DNA of 64,000 nt from Actinotalea lenta (GTDB lineage Bacteria > Actinomycetota > Actinomycetes > Actinomycetales > Cellulomonadaceae): assembly GCF_030586465.1 (NCBI RefSeq), contig NZ_JAUQYP010000001.1, forward strand, positions 2,693,946-2,757,945. Reading direction: 5' to 3'. Every line of letters begins with the position of its first letter. Position 1 is the stretch's first letter. Under the pieces are notes generated by a model, which saw nothing but the letters and a program-made list of their open reading frames with translations, searched no databases and was not told the DNA's origin. The position numbers were made by a program, and so were the translations under genes. This document shows positions 9,253 to 19,501 of this stretch, one piece after another.

Positions 9253-9677
9253 TGCAGCGAATGACGCGCCAGCGCTCGGCCGTGACGGAGGCCCTGGACG
9301 AGCTCGACGACTTCCGCTCGGCGCAGCAGCTGCACGAGCTGCTGCGCGCGCGGGGAACCGAGATCGGCCTGGCCACGGTGTACCGCACGTTGGCAGCCCT
9401 CGCGGACGAGGGCGTCGTGGACGTGCTGCGGACCTCCGACGGTGAGCAGGTGTTCCGCCGCTGCGCCCGCAGCGAGCACCACCACCACCTGGTGTGCCGG
9501 CAGTGCGGCCGGGCCGAGGAGATCGACGGTCCCGGGGTCGAGGCCTGGGCGGACCGCACAGGCGCCGCACACGGCTTCAGCGCCATCGAGCACACCGTCG
9601 AGCTCACCGGCGTGTGCGCGGACTGCCGGGCTGCGCAGGGTGGACTGAGCTCCGGTCCCGGCCCCCACGACGACTGA
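9252..9677 (+). CDS. zur: Fur-family zinc uptake regulator
   Basis: This 141-residue Fur-type repressor has an N-terminal winged helix (TRQRSAVTEALDELDDFRSAQQLHELL, then GLATVYRTLAALADEG) and a C-terminal dimerisation domain. The His cluster SEHHHHLVCRQCG and the second pair CADCR supply the regulatory and structural zinc sites. Location directly behind znuACB, with a 1-base stop/start overlap and an AGGAGG site at 9242-9247, identifies it as Zur rather than an iron regulator. It is expected to bind the palindrome at 6588-6602 when zinc is plentiful. Confidence 0.92.
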   Translation: MQRMTRQRSAVTEALDELDDFRSAQQLHELLRARGTEIGLATVYRTLAALADEGVVDVLRTSDGEQVFRRCARSEHHHHLVCRQCGRAEEIDGPGVEAWADRTGAAHGFSAIEHTVELTGVCADCRAAQGGLSSGPGPHDD

Positions 9678-9716
9678 GCGCCCCGCGGCTCGCGCGAAAA
9701 ATACCTAGTACTGCGG

Positions 9717-9746
9717 TTACCTGATACCAGCAGACTCGGATACAGT
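9717..9746 (+). promoter_or_regulatory. Candidate promoter of the etf operon
   Basis: In the 134-base gap between zur and etfB, TTACCT (9717-9722) and TACAGT (9741-9746) are separated by 18 bases. The -10 is good and the -35 is weak. An A-run at 9696-9701 upstream is unusually AT-rich for this region. Confidence 0.4.
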
Positions 9747-9811
9747 GGCGTCGAGCCCGGCACGTCGAGCGGCGACCCGCACCGCGCGTGGCAGGCGACG
9801 GAGAGTGGTCG

Positions 9812-10579
9812 ATGAAGATCGCAGTGCTCGTCAAGCACGTTCCCGACACCTACGGCGAACGGCGCCTGGACCCCGCCACGGGGTGGGCGGATCGCACCGC
9901 AGGCGACCAGGTGATCGACGAGATCAGCGAACGCGCCGTCGAGGTCGCCCTCGCGCACAAGGACCAGGACCGCTCCACCGAGGTGGTGGTCGTCACCATG
10001 GGTCCGCCTCAGGCGACGGACGCGCTGCGCAAGGCCCTCGCCATGGGCGCCGACCGCGCCGTGCACGTGCTCGATGACGCCCTGGCGGGAGCGGACCTCA
10101 TGGTCACCGCCACCGTGCTGGCCACCGCGCTCCGCCCCGAACGGTTCGATCTCGTCATCGCGGGCAACGAGTCGACGGACGGCCGCGGCGGGATGCTCCC
10201 GGCGCTGCTGGCCGAGATGCTCGGCCTGCCGCTGCTGTCCGCCCTGCGCACGGTCGGCCTCACCGAACGCGAGGTGAGCGGGACGCGGATCACCGACGCG
10301 GCGTCGACCCAGGTCCGCGCCCAGCTCCCGGCGGTCATCTCGATCACCGAGCAGCTGCCCGACGCCCGGTTCGCCGGCCTGCGCGGGATCATGGCCGCCA
10401 AGCGCAAGCCGCAGGCCAAGCTCACGCTGGCCGCCCTGGGGCTCGAGGAGCCGCGCCCCCGCACGGTCGTCACCTCGACCACCGCCGTGCCAGGTCGGAC
10501 AGGCGGACCCCGGATCGAGGACGACGGGTCCGCGGCCCGGCAGCTCGCGGACTTCCTGGCCGACCGGCACCTGATCTGA
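9812..10579 (+). CDS. etfB: Electron transfer flavoprotein, beta subunit
   Basis: The small subunit of the ETF heterodimer, 255 residues, binds AMP and carries electrons from acyl-CoA dehydrogenases with EtfA. It begins [20 protein letters not shown], typical of EtfB/FixA, and includes [42 protein letters not shown] and the recognition-loop-like [15 protein letters not shown]. The ATG at 9812 has a GGAGAG site about 7 bases before it; an in-frame GTG at 9788 is less likely. etfA follows after 10 bases, and the cytochrome b and acyl-CoA dehydrogenase genes after that form one operon. Confidence 0.95.
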   Translation: MKIAVLVKHVPDTYGERRLDPATGWADRTAGDQVIDEISERAVEVALAHKDQDRSTEVVVVTMGPPQATDALRKALAMGADRAVHVLDDALAGADLMVTATVLATALRPERFDLVIAGNESTDGRGGMLPALLAEMLGLPLLSALRTVGLTEREVSGTRITDAASTQVRAQLPAVISITEQLPDARFAGLRGIMAAKRKPQAKLTLAALGLEEPRPRTVVTSTTAVPGRTGGPRIEDDGSAARQLADFLADRHLI

Positions 10580-10589
10580 GGAGACCACC

Positions 10590-11567
10590 GTGACACCGAT
10601 CCTCGTGCACGTCGAGCTCGGCGCCGACGGGCGGGTCGCCTCGTCGGCCGCCGAGCTGCTCGCCGCCGCGGCCCGCCTAGGGGACCCGGTGGCCGTCGTC
10701 GTCTCGGCCGACGACCCCGCGCCGCTCGTCGCCCAGCTCGCCGAGCAGGGCGCGACCCGCGTCGTGACCGCGACCACCCCGGCAGCGGCGACCCTGCTGT
10801 CCACGCCCGCGGCCGCTGCCCTGGTGGCCGCCTCCGCGTCCGAGCCGCCGGGCGCCGTGCTGGTGGCCAACACGGTCGACGGGCGCGACGTCGCTGCACG
10901 GGTGGCCGTCCGACTGGCCGGCGGCCTGCTGGCAGACGCGGTGGACGTGTCCGCCGGCCCCGACGGCCCGGTGACCGCACACACCGCCTTCGGCGGTGCG
11001 TGGACCACGACCGCCACGGTGGCCTCGGGACCGGCGGTGATCACGCTGCGACCCGGCTCGGTCCCCGACCGGCTCGATCCCGCGGACCCCGTGGTGAGCA
11101 CCGTCGAGATCGACCTCGACCCGGCCCGCGACGGCGAGGTCACCGCGAGCGAGCCGGTGCAGGTCAGCACGTCCCGCCCAGCGCTGCGGGGCGCATCCGT
11201 CGTGGTCTCCGGCGGGCGGGGCATGGGCTCCGCGGACGCGTTCGGGCTCGTCGAGCAGCTCGCCGACACCCTGGGCGCAGCCGTCGGTGCCTCGCGCGCC
11301 GCCGTCGACGCCGGCTACGTGCCGCAGTCCTACCAGGTCGGCCAGACCGGGGTGACGGTCTCCCCCGAGCTGTACGTCGCCCTGGGCATCTCCGGCGCGA
11401 TCCAGCACCAGGCGGGGATGTCCACCTCACGCACCGTTGTCGCGATCAACACCGATCCCGACGCGCCGATCTTCGACATCGCCGACCTCGGCGTGGTCGG
11501 TGACCTGTTCACCGTGGTCCCCGAGCTGATCCGGCAGATCGAGGCGCGTCGAGCGGGGGGCGCGTGA
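10590..11567 (+). CDS. etfA: Electron transfer flavoprotein, alpha subunit
   Basis: FAD-binding subunit of ETF, 325 residues. The C-terminal FAD domain is clear: [57 protein letters not shown] and [22 protein letters not shown]. With EtfB it shuttles electrons from flavin dehydrogenases to the respiratory chain. GTG 10590 sits after GAGGAG. The stop overlaps the next start (GTGA), tying its translation to the membrane cytochrome b. No ETF:quinone oxidoreductase gene is adjacent. Confidence 0.95.
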   Translation: MTPILVHVELGADGRVASSAAELLAAAARLGDPVAVVVSADDPAPLVAQLAEQGATRVVTATTPAAATLLSTPAAAALVAASASEPPGAVLVANTVDGRDVAARVAVRLAGGLLADAVDVSAGPDGPVTAHTAFGGAWTTTATVASGPAVITLRPGSVPDRLDPADPVVSTVEIDLDPARDGEVTASEPVQVSTSRPALRGASVVVSGGRGMGSADAFGLVEQLADTLGAAVGASRAAVDAGYVPQSYQVGQTGVTVSPELYVALGISGAIQHQAGMSTSRTVVAINTDPDAPIFDIADLGVVGDLFTVVPELIRQIEARRAGGA

Positions 11568-12493
11568 GCACGGCGCCCACGACCCGGCGGTTCAGCGGGC
11601 TCTCCGCCCGAGCCCGCTGGGTGGTCGGCGCGATCGCAGCCGTCACGGTGCTCGTCGCGCTCGTGGTGCTGGCCCGGTGGGCGTGGGGCCTGGCCGGCGT
11701 GCAGGACTTCGTGGCGCGCTACCCGGGTGTGGCCACCGGCGCGACGCGGACGGGGACCCCGGCCTGGGTCGACATCCTGCACTTCTTCAACCTCTTCCTC
11801 ATGGCCCTGATGATCAAGTCGGGCCTCATGATCCATCGGACCCGCAGGCCCGCCGCGCACTGGACGCGGCGCGGCCGAGCCCTGCTCGCGCGCTCGCGGA
11901 CTCGGCCGGCCACGATCACTCTCGAGCAGTGGTTCCACGTCTCGCTTGACCTGACCTGGCTCGTGGTGGGCGCGACGTTCGTCGTCCTGCTGTTCACGTC
12001 CGGACGCTGGGTCCGGCTCGTGCCGACGAGCTGGGACGTCGTGCCCAACGCCCTGTCGGTGGTCCTGCAGTACCTGTCGCTGCACTGGCCCCAGGAGAGC
12101 ACCTGGGTCGCGTACAACGCGCTGCAGATGCTCACGTACTTCGTGACCGTGTTCGTCCTCGCACCGATCTCGGCCGCCACCGGGCTGCGGCTGTCCGAGC
12201 TGTGGCCCAAGCAGGCCGCGATCAACCGGTACTACCCGATCGAGCGAGCCCGGGCCGTCCACTTCCCGACGATGTGGCTCTTCGCCGCCTTCATCGTCGT
12301 GCACGTGGCGATGGTCATGGCGACCGGAGCGGTCGCCAACCTCAACCACATGTTCGGCGCCCGCCCCGGGGACTCCCTCGTCGGCGTGCTCGTGTTCACG
12401 GCGAGCGCCGTCGTCGTGGCCGGCGCGTGGCTCGCCGCGCGGCCGGTCCTGCTGCGCCCGCTCGCCGCCCTGACCGGGAAGGTCACCCGCTGA
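11564..12493 (+). CDS. Cytochrome b/b6-type integral membrane protein linked to ETF
   Basis: This 309-residue protein has about six membrane helices and resembles the formate-dehydrogenase-gamma / cytochrome b561-like family. Histidines at membrane positions that could ligate haem b occur in [34 protein letters not shown] and IVVHVAMVM. No flavin or iron-sulphur domain is visible. It is translationally coupled to etfA (4-base overlap) and followed after 35 bases by an acyl-CoA dehydrogenase. This suggests it passes ETF-derived electrons to the quinone pool, which is inference; the family is defined for other dehydrogenases. Confidence 0.82.
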   Translation: MSTAPTTRRFSGLSARARWVVGAIAAVTVLVALVVLARWAWGLAGVQDFVARYPGVATGATRTGTPAWVDILHFFNLFLMALMIKSGLMIHRTRRPAAHWTRRGRALLARSRTRPATITLEQWFHVSLDLTWLVVGATFVVLLFTSGRWVRLVPTSWDVVPNALSVVLQYLSLHWPQESTWVAYNALQMLTYFVTVFVLAPISAATGLRLSELWPKQAAINRYYPIERARAVHFPTMWLFAAFIVVHVAMVMATGAVANLNHMFGARPGDSLVGVLVFTASAVVVAGAWLAARPVLLRPLAALTGKVTR

Positions 12494-12528
12494 CCCCACC
12501 GCACCCACCGTCTCACCGAGGAGGAACA

Positions 12529-13680
12529 GTGCCGTTCTTCGAGCAGGACCACGACGACTACCGCGAGACCGTGCGCGACTACATCGCGACCTGGGTCGAG
12601 GGCGCCTACGACCAGTGGGAGGCCGACGGGCTCATCGACCGGACGGTGTGGCCACCCGCCGCGGAGGCCGGGCTGGTCGCCCTGGACATCCCCGAGCAGT
12701 ACGGCGGCATGGACCTGCACGACTGGCGGTTCCGGATGGTGGTGGCCGAGGAGCTCAACATGGCTGCCGCGCCCTCGTTGACGATCGCGTTCGCGGTGCA
12801 CGACGACCTGGTGCTGCCCTACCTCCTCGACCTGGCCACCGACGAGCAGAAGGCGCGCTGGCTGCCGAAGATGGCGTCCGGCGAGTGGATCGGTGCGATC
12901 GGCATGACCGAGCCGGGTGCCGGCTCCGACCTCCAGGCCATCCGGACGACCGCCGTCCGCGACGGCGACGACTGGGTGCTCAACGGGCAGAAGACCTTCA
13001 TCTCCAACGGCATGCAGGCCGACCTGGTGATAGTCGTGGCCAAGACCGACCCGGCCGCCGGCGCCCAGGGCTTCAGCCTGTTCGTCGTCGAGACCGGGAT
13101 GCCCGGCTTCGAGCGCGGTCGCAAGCTCGACAAGCTGGGCCTGCACGCACAGGACACCGCAGAGCTGTTCTTCACCGACTGCCGCGTGCCCGGCGCGAAT
13201 CTCCTCGGTGAGGCCGGCATGGGCTTCGCGTACCTCATGCAGCGCCTGCCCCGCGAGCGGCTGTCGATCGCCGTCGGCGCCTACGCGGGCTCGCGCGCGG
13301 CACTGCGCTGGGCCCAGGACTACGTCTTCGAGCGCAAGGCCTTCGGGCACCGGATCGGCGACTTCCAGAACACGCGGTTCGTGCTGGCCGAGGCCGAGAC
13401 CGAGATCGACATCACCCAGGCCTACATCGAGCGGTGCGTGACCAGGCTCAACGAAGGCACGTTGACGACCATCGAGGCCTCGAAGGCCAAGTGGTGGGCC
13501 ACCGAGCTCGAGGGCACGATCACCACGAAGATGCTGCAGCTGTTCGGCGGCTACGGGTACATGGAGGAGTACCCGATCGCCCGGGCCTACCGGGACTGCC
13601 GCGTCCAGACGATCTACGGGGGCACGACCGAGATCATGAAGGAGATCATCGGCCGCGACATCGCGGGCCGGTACCGCTGA
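12529..13680 (+). CDS. Acyl-CoA dehydrogenase (long-chain/isovaleryl type)
   Basis: FAD enzyme of 383 residues that oxidises an acyl-CoA at the alpha-beta bond and donates electrons to ETF. Family motifs are present: IGMTEPGAGSDLQAI, NGQKTFISNG, KLGLHAQDTAELFF and FGGYGYMEEYPIARAYRD. The C-terminal motif reads IYGGTTEIMKE, not IYEGT, so the catalytic base is expected at the LCAD/isovaleryl position, here Glu-243 in PRERL. Substrate chain length cannot be told from sequence. GTG 12529 follows a strong GAGGAGG. It is the last gene of the etfBA-cytochrome b operon and is convergent with uppS. Confidence 0.93.
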   Translation: MPFFEQDHDDYRETVRDYIATWVEGAYDQWEADGLIDRTVWPPAAEAGLVALDIPEQYGGMDLHDWRFRMVVAEELNMAAAPSLTIAFAVHDDLVLPYLLDLATDEQKARWLPKMASGEWIGAIGMTEPGAGSDLQAIRTTAVRDGDDWVLNGQKTFISNGMQADLVIVVAKTDPAAGAQGFSLFVVETGMPGFERGRKLDKLGLHAQDTAELFFTDCRVPGANLLGEAGMGFAYLMQRLPRERLSIAVGAYAGSRAALRWAQDYVFERKAFGHRIGDFQNTRFVLAEAETEIDITQAYIERCVTRLNEGTLTTIEASKAKWWATELEGTITTKMLQLFGGYGYMEEYPIARAYRDCRVQTIYGGTTEIMKEIIGRDIAGRYR

Positions 13681-13693
13681 CTGCCCGGCCTCG

Positions 13694-14506
13694 TCAGGCG
13701 CCGTCGCCCGCCGCGCGGTCGACGGCGCCGCCGTAGCGCCGGTCCCTGCGCGCGTACGTCTCCACGGCGCGCCACAGGTGCCGGCGGTCCACGTCGGGCC
13801 AGTACTCCTCGAGGAACACCAGCTCGGCGTACGCGGCCTGCCAGATCATGAAGTTGCTCGTGCGCTGCTCGCCCGAGGTCCGCATGAACAGGTCGACGTC
13901 CGGCAGGTCCGGCTCGTCGAGGTACCGGGCCACTGTGCGCTCGTCGACCCGGTCGGGGTTGAGCCGGCCTGCGGCGACCTCGCGCGCGATCGCCCGGGCA
14001 GCATCGGCGATCTCCGCCCGGCCGCCGTAGTTGACGCACATCGTCAGCGTGCACACGTCGTTGTGCCGGGTGAGCTCCTCCGCGGTCTCGAGCTCGGCGA
14101 TCACCGAGCGCCACAGCCGGGGTCGGCGCCCCGCCCACCGGACGCGGACTCCCCAGTCGTGCATCGTGTCCCGGCGGCGGCGCAGCACGTCCCGGTTGAA
14201 CCCCATGAGGAACCGCACCTCGTCGGGCGAGCGCTTCCAGTTCTCGGTGCTGAACGCGTACGCCGAGATGTGCGTCACCCCGATCTCGATCGCACCGGCG
14301 ACGACGTCCAGCAGCGCGGCCTCCCCCGCCGCGTGACCTGCTGTGCGGGGCAGACCGCGCTCGTTGGCCCACCGGCCGTTGCCGTCCATCACGATGGCGA
14401 CATGGCGGGGCACGAACTCCGCAGGGATCCGGGGGGGCCGCGCACCGGACGGGTGCGGCGGCGGGGCGATCACCGGGTGGTCGCGGTGCGCTGGACGGCG
14501 GCTCAT
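13694..14506 (-). CDS. uppS: Isoprenyl transferase (cis-prenyltransferase, UppS-like)
   Basis: Makes long-chain cis-polyprenyl diphosphate, the lipid carrier for peptidoglycan and other wall polymers. The 270-residue protein carries the five cis-prenyltransferase regions: [13 protein letters not shown] with the catalytic Asp, [37 protein letters not shown] and [19 protein letters not shown]-type with WPD near the end. In Actinobacteria the product is usually decaprenyl or undecaprenyl diphosphate; which one cannot be read here. The ATG overlaps the recO stop by 4 bases (ATGA). Confidence 0.95.
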   Translation of the reverse strand: MSRRPAHRDHPVIAPPPHPSGARPPRIPAEFVPRHVAIVMDGNGRWANERGLPRTAGHAAGEAALLDVVAGAIEIGVTHISAYAFSTENWKRSPDEVRFLMGFNRDVLRRRRDTMHDWGVRVRWAGRRPRLWRSVIAELETAEELTRHNDVCTLTMCVNYGGRAEIADAARAIAREVAAGRLNPDRVDERTVARYLDEPDLPDVDLFMRTSGEQRTSNFMIWQAAYAELVFLEEYWPDVDRRHLWRAVETYARRDRRYGGAVDRAAGDGA

Positions 14507-15234
14507 ACCCGCTCGACCATCCGCAGCGAGCGCAGCCCGCGCTCGAGATGGAACTGGCTGTACGCGGCCACCAGACCGGCGGCCTCGCGGCGGTGGCGCT
14601 CGTCGCTCGCCTCCGCCACGGCCCAGTCGCCCGTCTGCAGTGCTGCCAGCAGCGCGAACGTCTGCGGCGCAGGCGAGGCCGACCCGGGTGGGCGGCACGT
14701 GGGGCACACCGCACCCCCGGAGCCCGCCGCGAAGGCGCCGTGCGGGCCTGGCCTGCCACACCGTGCGCAGTCGGTGAACGACGCCGCCCACCCCGCGACC
14801 GCCAGGGACCGCAGCAGGTAGGAGTCCAGCACCAGACCTGCCGGGTGAGCGCCCTCAGCGAGGGCCCGCACCGCTCCCACCAGCAGCAGGAACTGCTGGA
14901 CCGCGGGCTCGTGCTCGGCGTCGACGAGCCGTTCAGCGGTCTCCAGCATCGCGGCGCCGGCGGTGTACAGGCCGTAGTCCGCACCGACCTTGCTGCCGTA
15001 GGAGGCGATGGACTCGGCCTGGGTGACGGTGTCCAGGCTCCGGCCGGTGTACAGCTGCACGTCGACCACCATGAACGGCTCGAGCCGCGCGCCGAACCGG
15101 GACGACGTGCGCCGCACGCCCTTCGCCACCGCCCGCACCTTGCCGTGCTGACGGGTGAGCAGCGTGACGATGCGGTCGGCCTCACCCAGCTGGTGGGTGC
15201 GCAGGACGATGCCCTCGTCGCGGTACAGGCTCAC
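14503..15234 (-). CDS. recO: DNA repair protein RecO
   Basis: Mediator that loads RecA at single-stranded gaps with RecR. The 243-residue product has the N-terminal OB fold ([26 protein letters not shown], then [12 protein letters not shown]) and a C-terminal helical domain with a zinc knuckle (CARCG and CPTC). GTG 15234 matches the family start; an upstream in-frame ATG would add 12 non-conserved residues. It is transcribed with uppS (4-base overlap). The 180-base gap toward rsgA holds the candidate divergent promoter listed separately. Confidence 0.94.
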   Translation of the reverse strand: MSLYRDEGIVLRTHQLGEADRIVTLLTRQHGKVRAVAKGVRRTSSRFGARLEPFMVVDVQLYTGRSLDTVTQAESIASYGSKVGADYGLYTAGAAMLETAERLVDAEHEPAVQQFLLLVGAVRALAEGAHPAGLVLDSYLLRSLAVAGWAASFTDCARCGRPGPHGAFAAGSGGAVCPTCRPPGSASPAPQTFALLAALQTGDWAVAEASDERHRREAAGLVAAYSQFHLERGLRSLRMVERV

Positions 15235-15334
15235 CGCACCATTGTCCCCCGGGCGCCGACACGCCCGCACGAGGCAGGGCCGTGGAGCGCCGGTTCACAC
15301 GCACGGAACGCCGCCGACCCGCGGGGAAAAGCCC

Positions 15335-15364
15335 GTGACCCCGCGCGACGCACGCGGCTAGCGT
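15335..15364 (+). promoter_or_regulatory. Candidate promoter for the uORF-rsgA transcript
   Basis: GTGACC (15335-15340, 4 of 6 to TTGACA) is spaced 18 bases from TAGCGT (15359-15364), a common actinobacterial -10 form. A transcript starting near 15371 would have a 5' leader of about 45 bases before the tiny ORF at 15415. Confidence 0.4.
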
Positions 15365-15414
15365 GCGAACCGCACGGCCCGCCATCCGCGGGCCCGGCAG
15401 GGAAGGAGCACGTC

Positions 15415-15471
15415 ATGTCGGTCATCCCGGGAGTCCACGCGCCCACGCACCCCTGCCCGCCGCAGCACTGA
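15415..15471 (+). CDS. Tiny upstream ORF (18 residues) before rsgA
   Basis: An ATG preceded at ideal spacing by AAGGAG opens an 18-codon frame, MSVIPGVHAPTHPCPPQH, ending 48 bases before the rsgA start. It has five prolines (including PCPP), three histidines and one cysteine. The strong ribosome binding site suggests it is translated. A role as a leader peptide that senses translation, for example stalling at the proline cluster near its end, is inference. It is not a recognised family. Confidence 0.45.
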   Translation: MSVIPGVHAPTHPCPPQH

Positions 15472-15519
15472 GACCACCGCCGGACACCCCGGCGCGGCGG
15501 GCCGACGAAAGGCCCACCG

Positions 15520-16698
15520 TTGTCCCACCAGCCCATGCCGCGTCCGGCGTCCTCGACGCGCAACCCTCCGGCGCGCCCGCCCCGGCGCACCCCGCGCCAC
15601 CCGCTCCCGGGCCAGGCAGGACGCCTGGGCTGGGACGGACGCTGGCAGCACGTCTTGGACGGCCTGTCGACCGATCCCGACACGAATCTCGTCGCGCGCG
15701 TCACACGTGTGGACAAGCGCGCGTGCGGCGTCCTGCTGGCCGACGAGGCGCTGTCCCCCGCCACGGCGCGCTGGTCCCCCCGCCTCAGCCGCGCAGCCGA
15801 CGAGGACCCCGCCGCGACGCCCGCCGCCGGCGACTGGGTGCTCCTCGCCCCGGGCGACCAGGACGGCGCTGCCTGGGTGCTCACCGAGGTGCTCCCCCGC
15901 CGGACAGCCGTCGAACGGCTGGGCGTGTCCGGCACGTCGCACACCCAGGTGCTGGCGGCCAACGCCGACGTCGTCGCCGTGGTCGCGGGCATGGTGCCCG
16001 ACCTCGACCTGGGCCGCGTCGAACGGATGCTCGCACTCGCGTGGTCGTCAGGTGCGCGCCCGGTGGTCGTGCTCACCAAGGCCGACCTGCACCCCGACCC
16101 GGGCGCCGCGATCTCCCTCGTCGCCGCGAGCGCCGCGGGCTGCGACCTGCTCGCGGTGTCCGCACCGCTCGACGAGGGCCTCGACCCGCTGCGCGCCTGG
16201 CTCGCCGAGGGTGCGACGATCGCCCTGGTCGGGGCGTCCGGCGTCGGGAAGTCCACCCTGCTCAACGCGCTGCTCGGCGACGACGTCATGGCCACCCGCA
16301 CCCTGGGCAACGAGGGCAAGGGGCGCCACACCACCGTCACGCGCGAGCTGCACCTTGCGCCCGGCGGCGGTGCCGTGCTCGACACCCCCGGCCTGCGCTC
16401 CGTGGGCCTGAGCGCTGACACGGGCCTGGACGACGTCTTCGCGGACGTCATCGACCTCGCGGACCGCTGCCGCTTCAACGACTGCGCCCACACGGTGGAA
16501 CCTGGGTGCGCGGTGCTCGAGGCTGTCGAGACCGGTGCGCTGCCCCGACGGCGGCTCGACTCGTGGCGCGCCCTGCAACGCGAGGCCGCGTTCCAGGCCA
16601 GGCGCGCCGACGCCCGCCTCCAGGCTGCCTGGACCTCCGAGCGCAAGGCCCGCACCCGCGCCTACCGCGCCCGCCCCACCCACCCCCAAGGGTGGTGA
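15520..16698 (+). CDS. rsgA: Ribosome small-subunit-dependent GTPase A
   Basis: Circularly permuted GTPase that checks late maturation of the 30S subunit. The 392-residue protein has an N-terminal OB-like region (about 40-150), then G4 (VVLTKADLH), G1 (GASGVGKSTLLNALLG), the G2 region (GNEGKGRHTTVTREL), G3 (DTPGLRSVGL) and a C-terminal zinc-binding Cys/His segment (CRFNDCAHTVEPGCAV). The TTG at 15520 is chosen because GAAAGG lies 7 bases upstream; ATG 15535 is an alternative. The stop codon TGA lies inside the first copy of the GTGATCAAGGAA repeat. The gene sits between leuA and recO, interrupting a commonly conserved order. Confidence 0.93.
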   Translation: MSHQPMPRPASSTRNPPARPPRRTPRHPLPGQAGRLGWDGRWQHVLDGLSTDPDTNLVARVTRVDKRACGVLLADEALSPATARWSPRLSRAADEDPAATPAAGDWVLLAPGDQDGAAWVLTEVLPRRTAVERLGVSGTSHTQVLAANADVVAVVAGMVPDLDLGRVERMLALAWSSGARPVVVLTKADLHPDPGAAISLVAASAAGCDLLAVSAPLDEGLDPLRAWLAEGATIALVGASGVGKSTLLNALLGDDVMATRTLGNEGKGRHTTVTRELHLAPGGGAVLDTPGLRSVGLSADTGLDDVFADVIDLADRCRFNDCAHTVEPGCAVLEAVETGALPRRRLDSWRALQREAAFQARRADARLQAAWTSERKARTRAYRARPTHPQGW

Positions 16699-16745
16699 TC
16701 AAGGAACTCCTGCCCCCCACCCAGGCGTGATCAAGGAACTCCTGC
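16695..16745. repeat. Short intergenic repeat, left array (2 copies)
   Basis: Two copies of GTGATCAAGGAACTCCTG (16695-16712 and 16727-16744) with a 32-base period. The same element, inverted, occurs three times at 17484-17566, and the two arrays bracket a lipoprotein gene. Each unit holds TGATCA and the near-dyad AGGA-A-N-TCCT. The first copy contains the rsgA stop codon. Confidence 0.85.
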
Positions 16746-16771
16746 TCGCCTCGCAGCGCGTCGGCCCGCCG

Positions 16772-17296
16772 TCAGCCCGGGGTCCGGATCCAGCCCGCCA
16801 GCGCGAGGTCGGTGTCCGTGCCGGCGATGAACTCCTGGTACTCCAGCCCTTCGTAGGCACCCTCGCCGACGTAGCGCACGCTGCCGTAGTTGTAGGGCGC
16901 GAGGCCCGGGGAGGTGGGCAACACCCCGACCAGGTCGAAGACGCCTGCTCCCGTGCCGGTCCAGGTACCTCCGCTGGTCGTGAGGCTCGCCGACTCGGTC
17001 ACCCAGACCTGCCCCTGCTCCTCACCCAGGGCGAGCCACACCAAGGTGAGCTCCTCGGTCCCGCTGACGCGGGCGTCGGACAGGTCGTTCTGACAGACGA
17101 ACCGCACCCTCGTGACGAGCGGGTCGCCCTCGGTGGCCGGCGAGTCCCAGGTGCAGTGCTGGGTTCCCGCCACCATCGTGGTCGTCTGCAGAAGTGCCAC
17201 ACCGTCGGCACTCGACGCCGATCCCTCGGCCTCTCCTGAGGCACAGGCCGTCAGCGCCAGCGCCAGTAGTGCCGGAACGACCAGGACGATCCGCAT
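16772..17296 (-). CDS. Putative lipoprotein of unknown function
   Basis: The 174-residue product starts with a lipoprotein signal, MRIVLVVPALLALALTAC, with the lipobox Cys at about residue 18. The mature part is a beta-rich secreted domain with two cysteines (QHCTW and FVCQND) that could form a disulphide. No family was recognised. ATG 17296 is used because it begins the signal peptide; the longer in-frame start upstream adds an unrelated arginine-rich stretch. The gene lies between two inverted arrays of a short intergenic repeat. The 187-base gap upstream holds a possible -10 (TAGCCT, 17379-17384, minus strand) inside a small dyad. Confidence 0.75.
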   Translation of the reverse strand: MRIVLVVPALLALALTACASGEAEGSASSADGVALLQTTTMVAGTQHCTWDSPATEGDPLVTRVRFVCQNDLSDARVSGTEELTLVWLALGEEQGQVWVTESASLTTSGGTWTGTGAGVFDLVGVLPTSPGLAPYNYGSVRYVGEGAYEGLEYQEFIAGTDTDLALAGWIRTPG

Positions 17297-17483
17297 CAAC
17301 CCACCCGCTTCCGGTCGGCACGATCCGTCTCGGGAACGGAGCCCGACACGGCGTCGCGAACGGCTCGGTGACACTTCCAGGCTAGGAAGACGGGCACGCG
17401 GGCTCCAGGGCCCTTTGGCCACCTCGTCGAGACACGCTCGACACTCGCCGGCCGACGGGCACCCCTGGACACCCCCGCGCGGG

Positions 17484-17566
17484 CAGGATTTCCTTGATCA
17501 CCGCCACCTTGTGGACAGGACTTCCTTGATCACGCCTGAGTGGGGGGCAGGAATTCCTTGATCACC
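17484..17566. repeat. Short intergenic repeat, right array (3 inverted copies)
   Basis: Three copies read CAGGANTTCCTTGATCAC on the plus strand (17484-17501, 17516-17533, 17549-17566), spaced 32 and 33 bases. On the minus strand they match the left array, and the 14-base linker CCCCCCACTCAGGC also matches the left linker except for one base. The variable base is A, G and T in the three copies, and C in both left copies. Confidence 0.85.
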
Positions 17567-17586
17567 GTGTGTGTGGGAGGCGGGGG

Positions 17587-19462
<1,876 letters not shown>

Positions 19463-19468
19463 GGCGAC

Positions 19469-19497
19469 ACCATACCCCGATCCCTCGGCGACGTGCA
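19469..19497 (-). promoter_or_regulatory. leuA promoter
   Basis: On the minus strand a strong -10 TATGGT (19474-19469) is preceded at 17 bases by a weak -35 TGCACG (19497-19492). The predicted start point coincides with the GTG of the leader peptide at 19462. Confidence 0.6.
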
Positions 19498-19501
19498 GGG
19501 C

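Noticed and set aside
13610-13640. Acyl-CoA dehydrogenase lacking its catalytic Glu (IYGGT instead of IYEGT)
   Set aside because: Long-chain and isovaleryl-CoA dehydrogenases place the base on another helix; Glu-243 in PRERL fits, so the enzyme need not be inactive.
16695-17566. CRISPR array, because of the 32-base period
   Set aside because: The conserved core is 18 bases, the linkers are themselves related and only 14 bases long, the arrays are inverted to each other and no cas genes are present.
16772-17566. Composite transposon around the lipoprotein gene
   Set aside because: No transposase and no long terminal inverted repeats were found; the flanking arrays are short-unit repeats.
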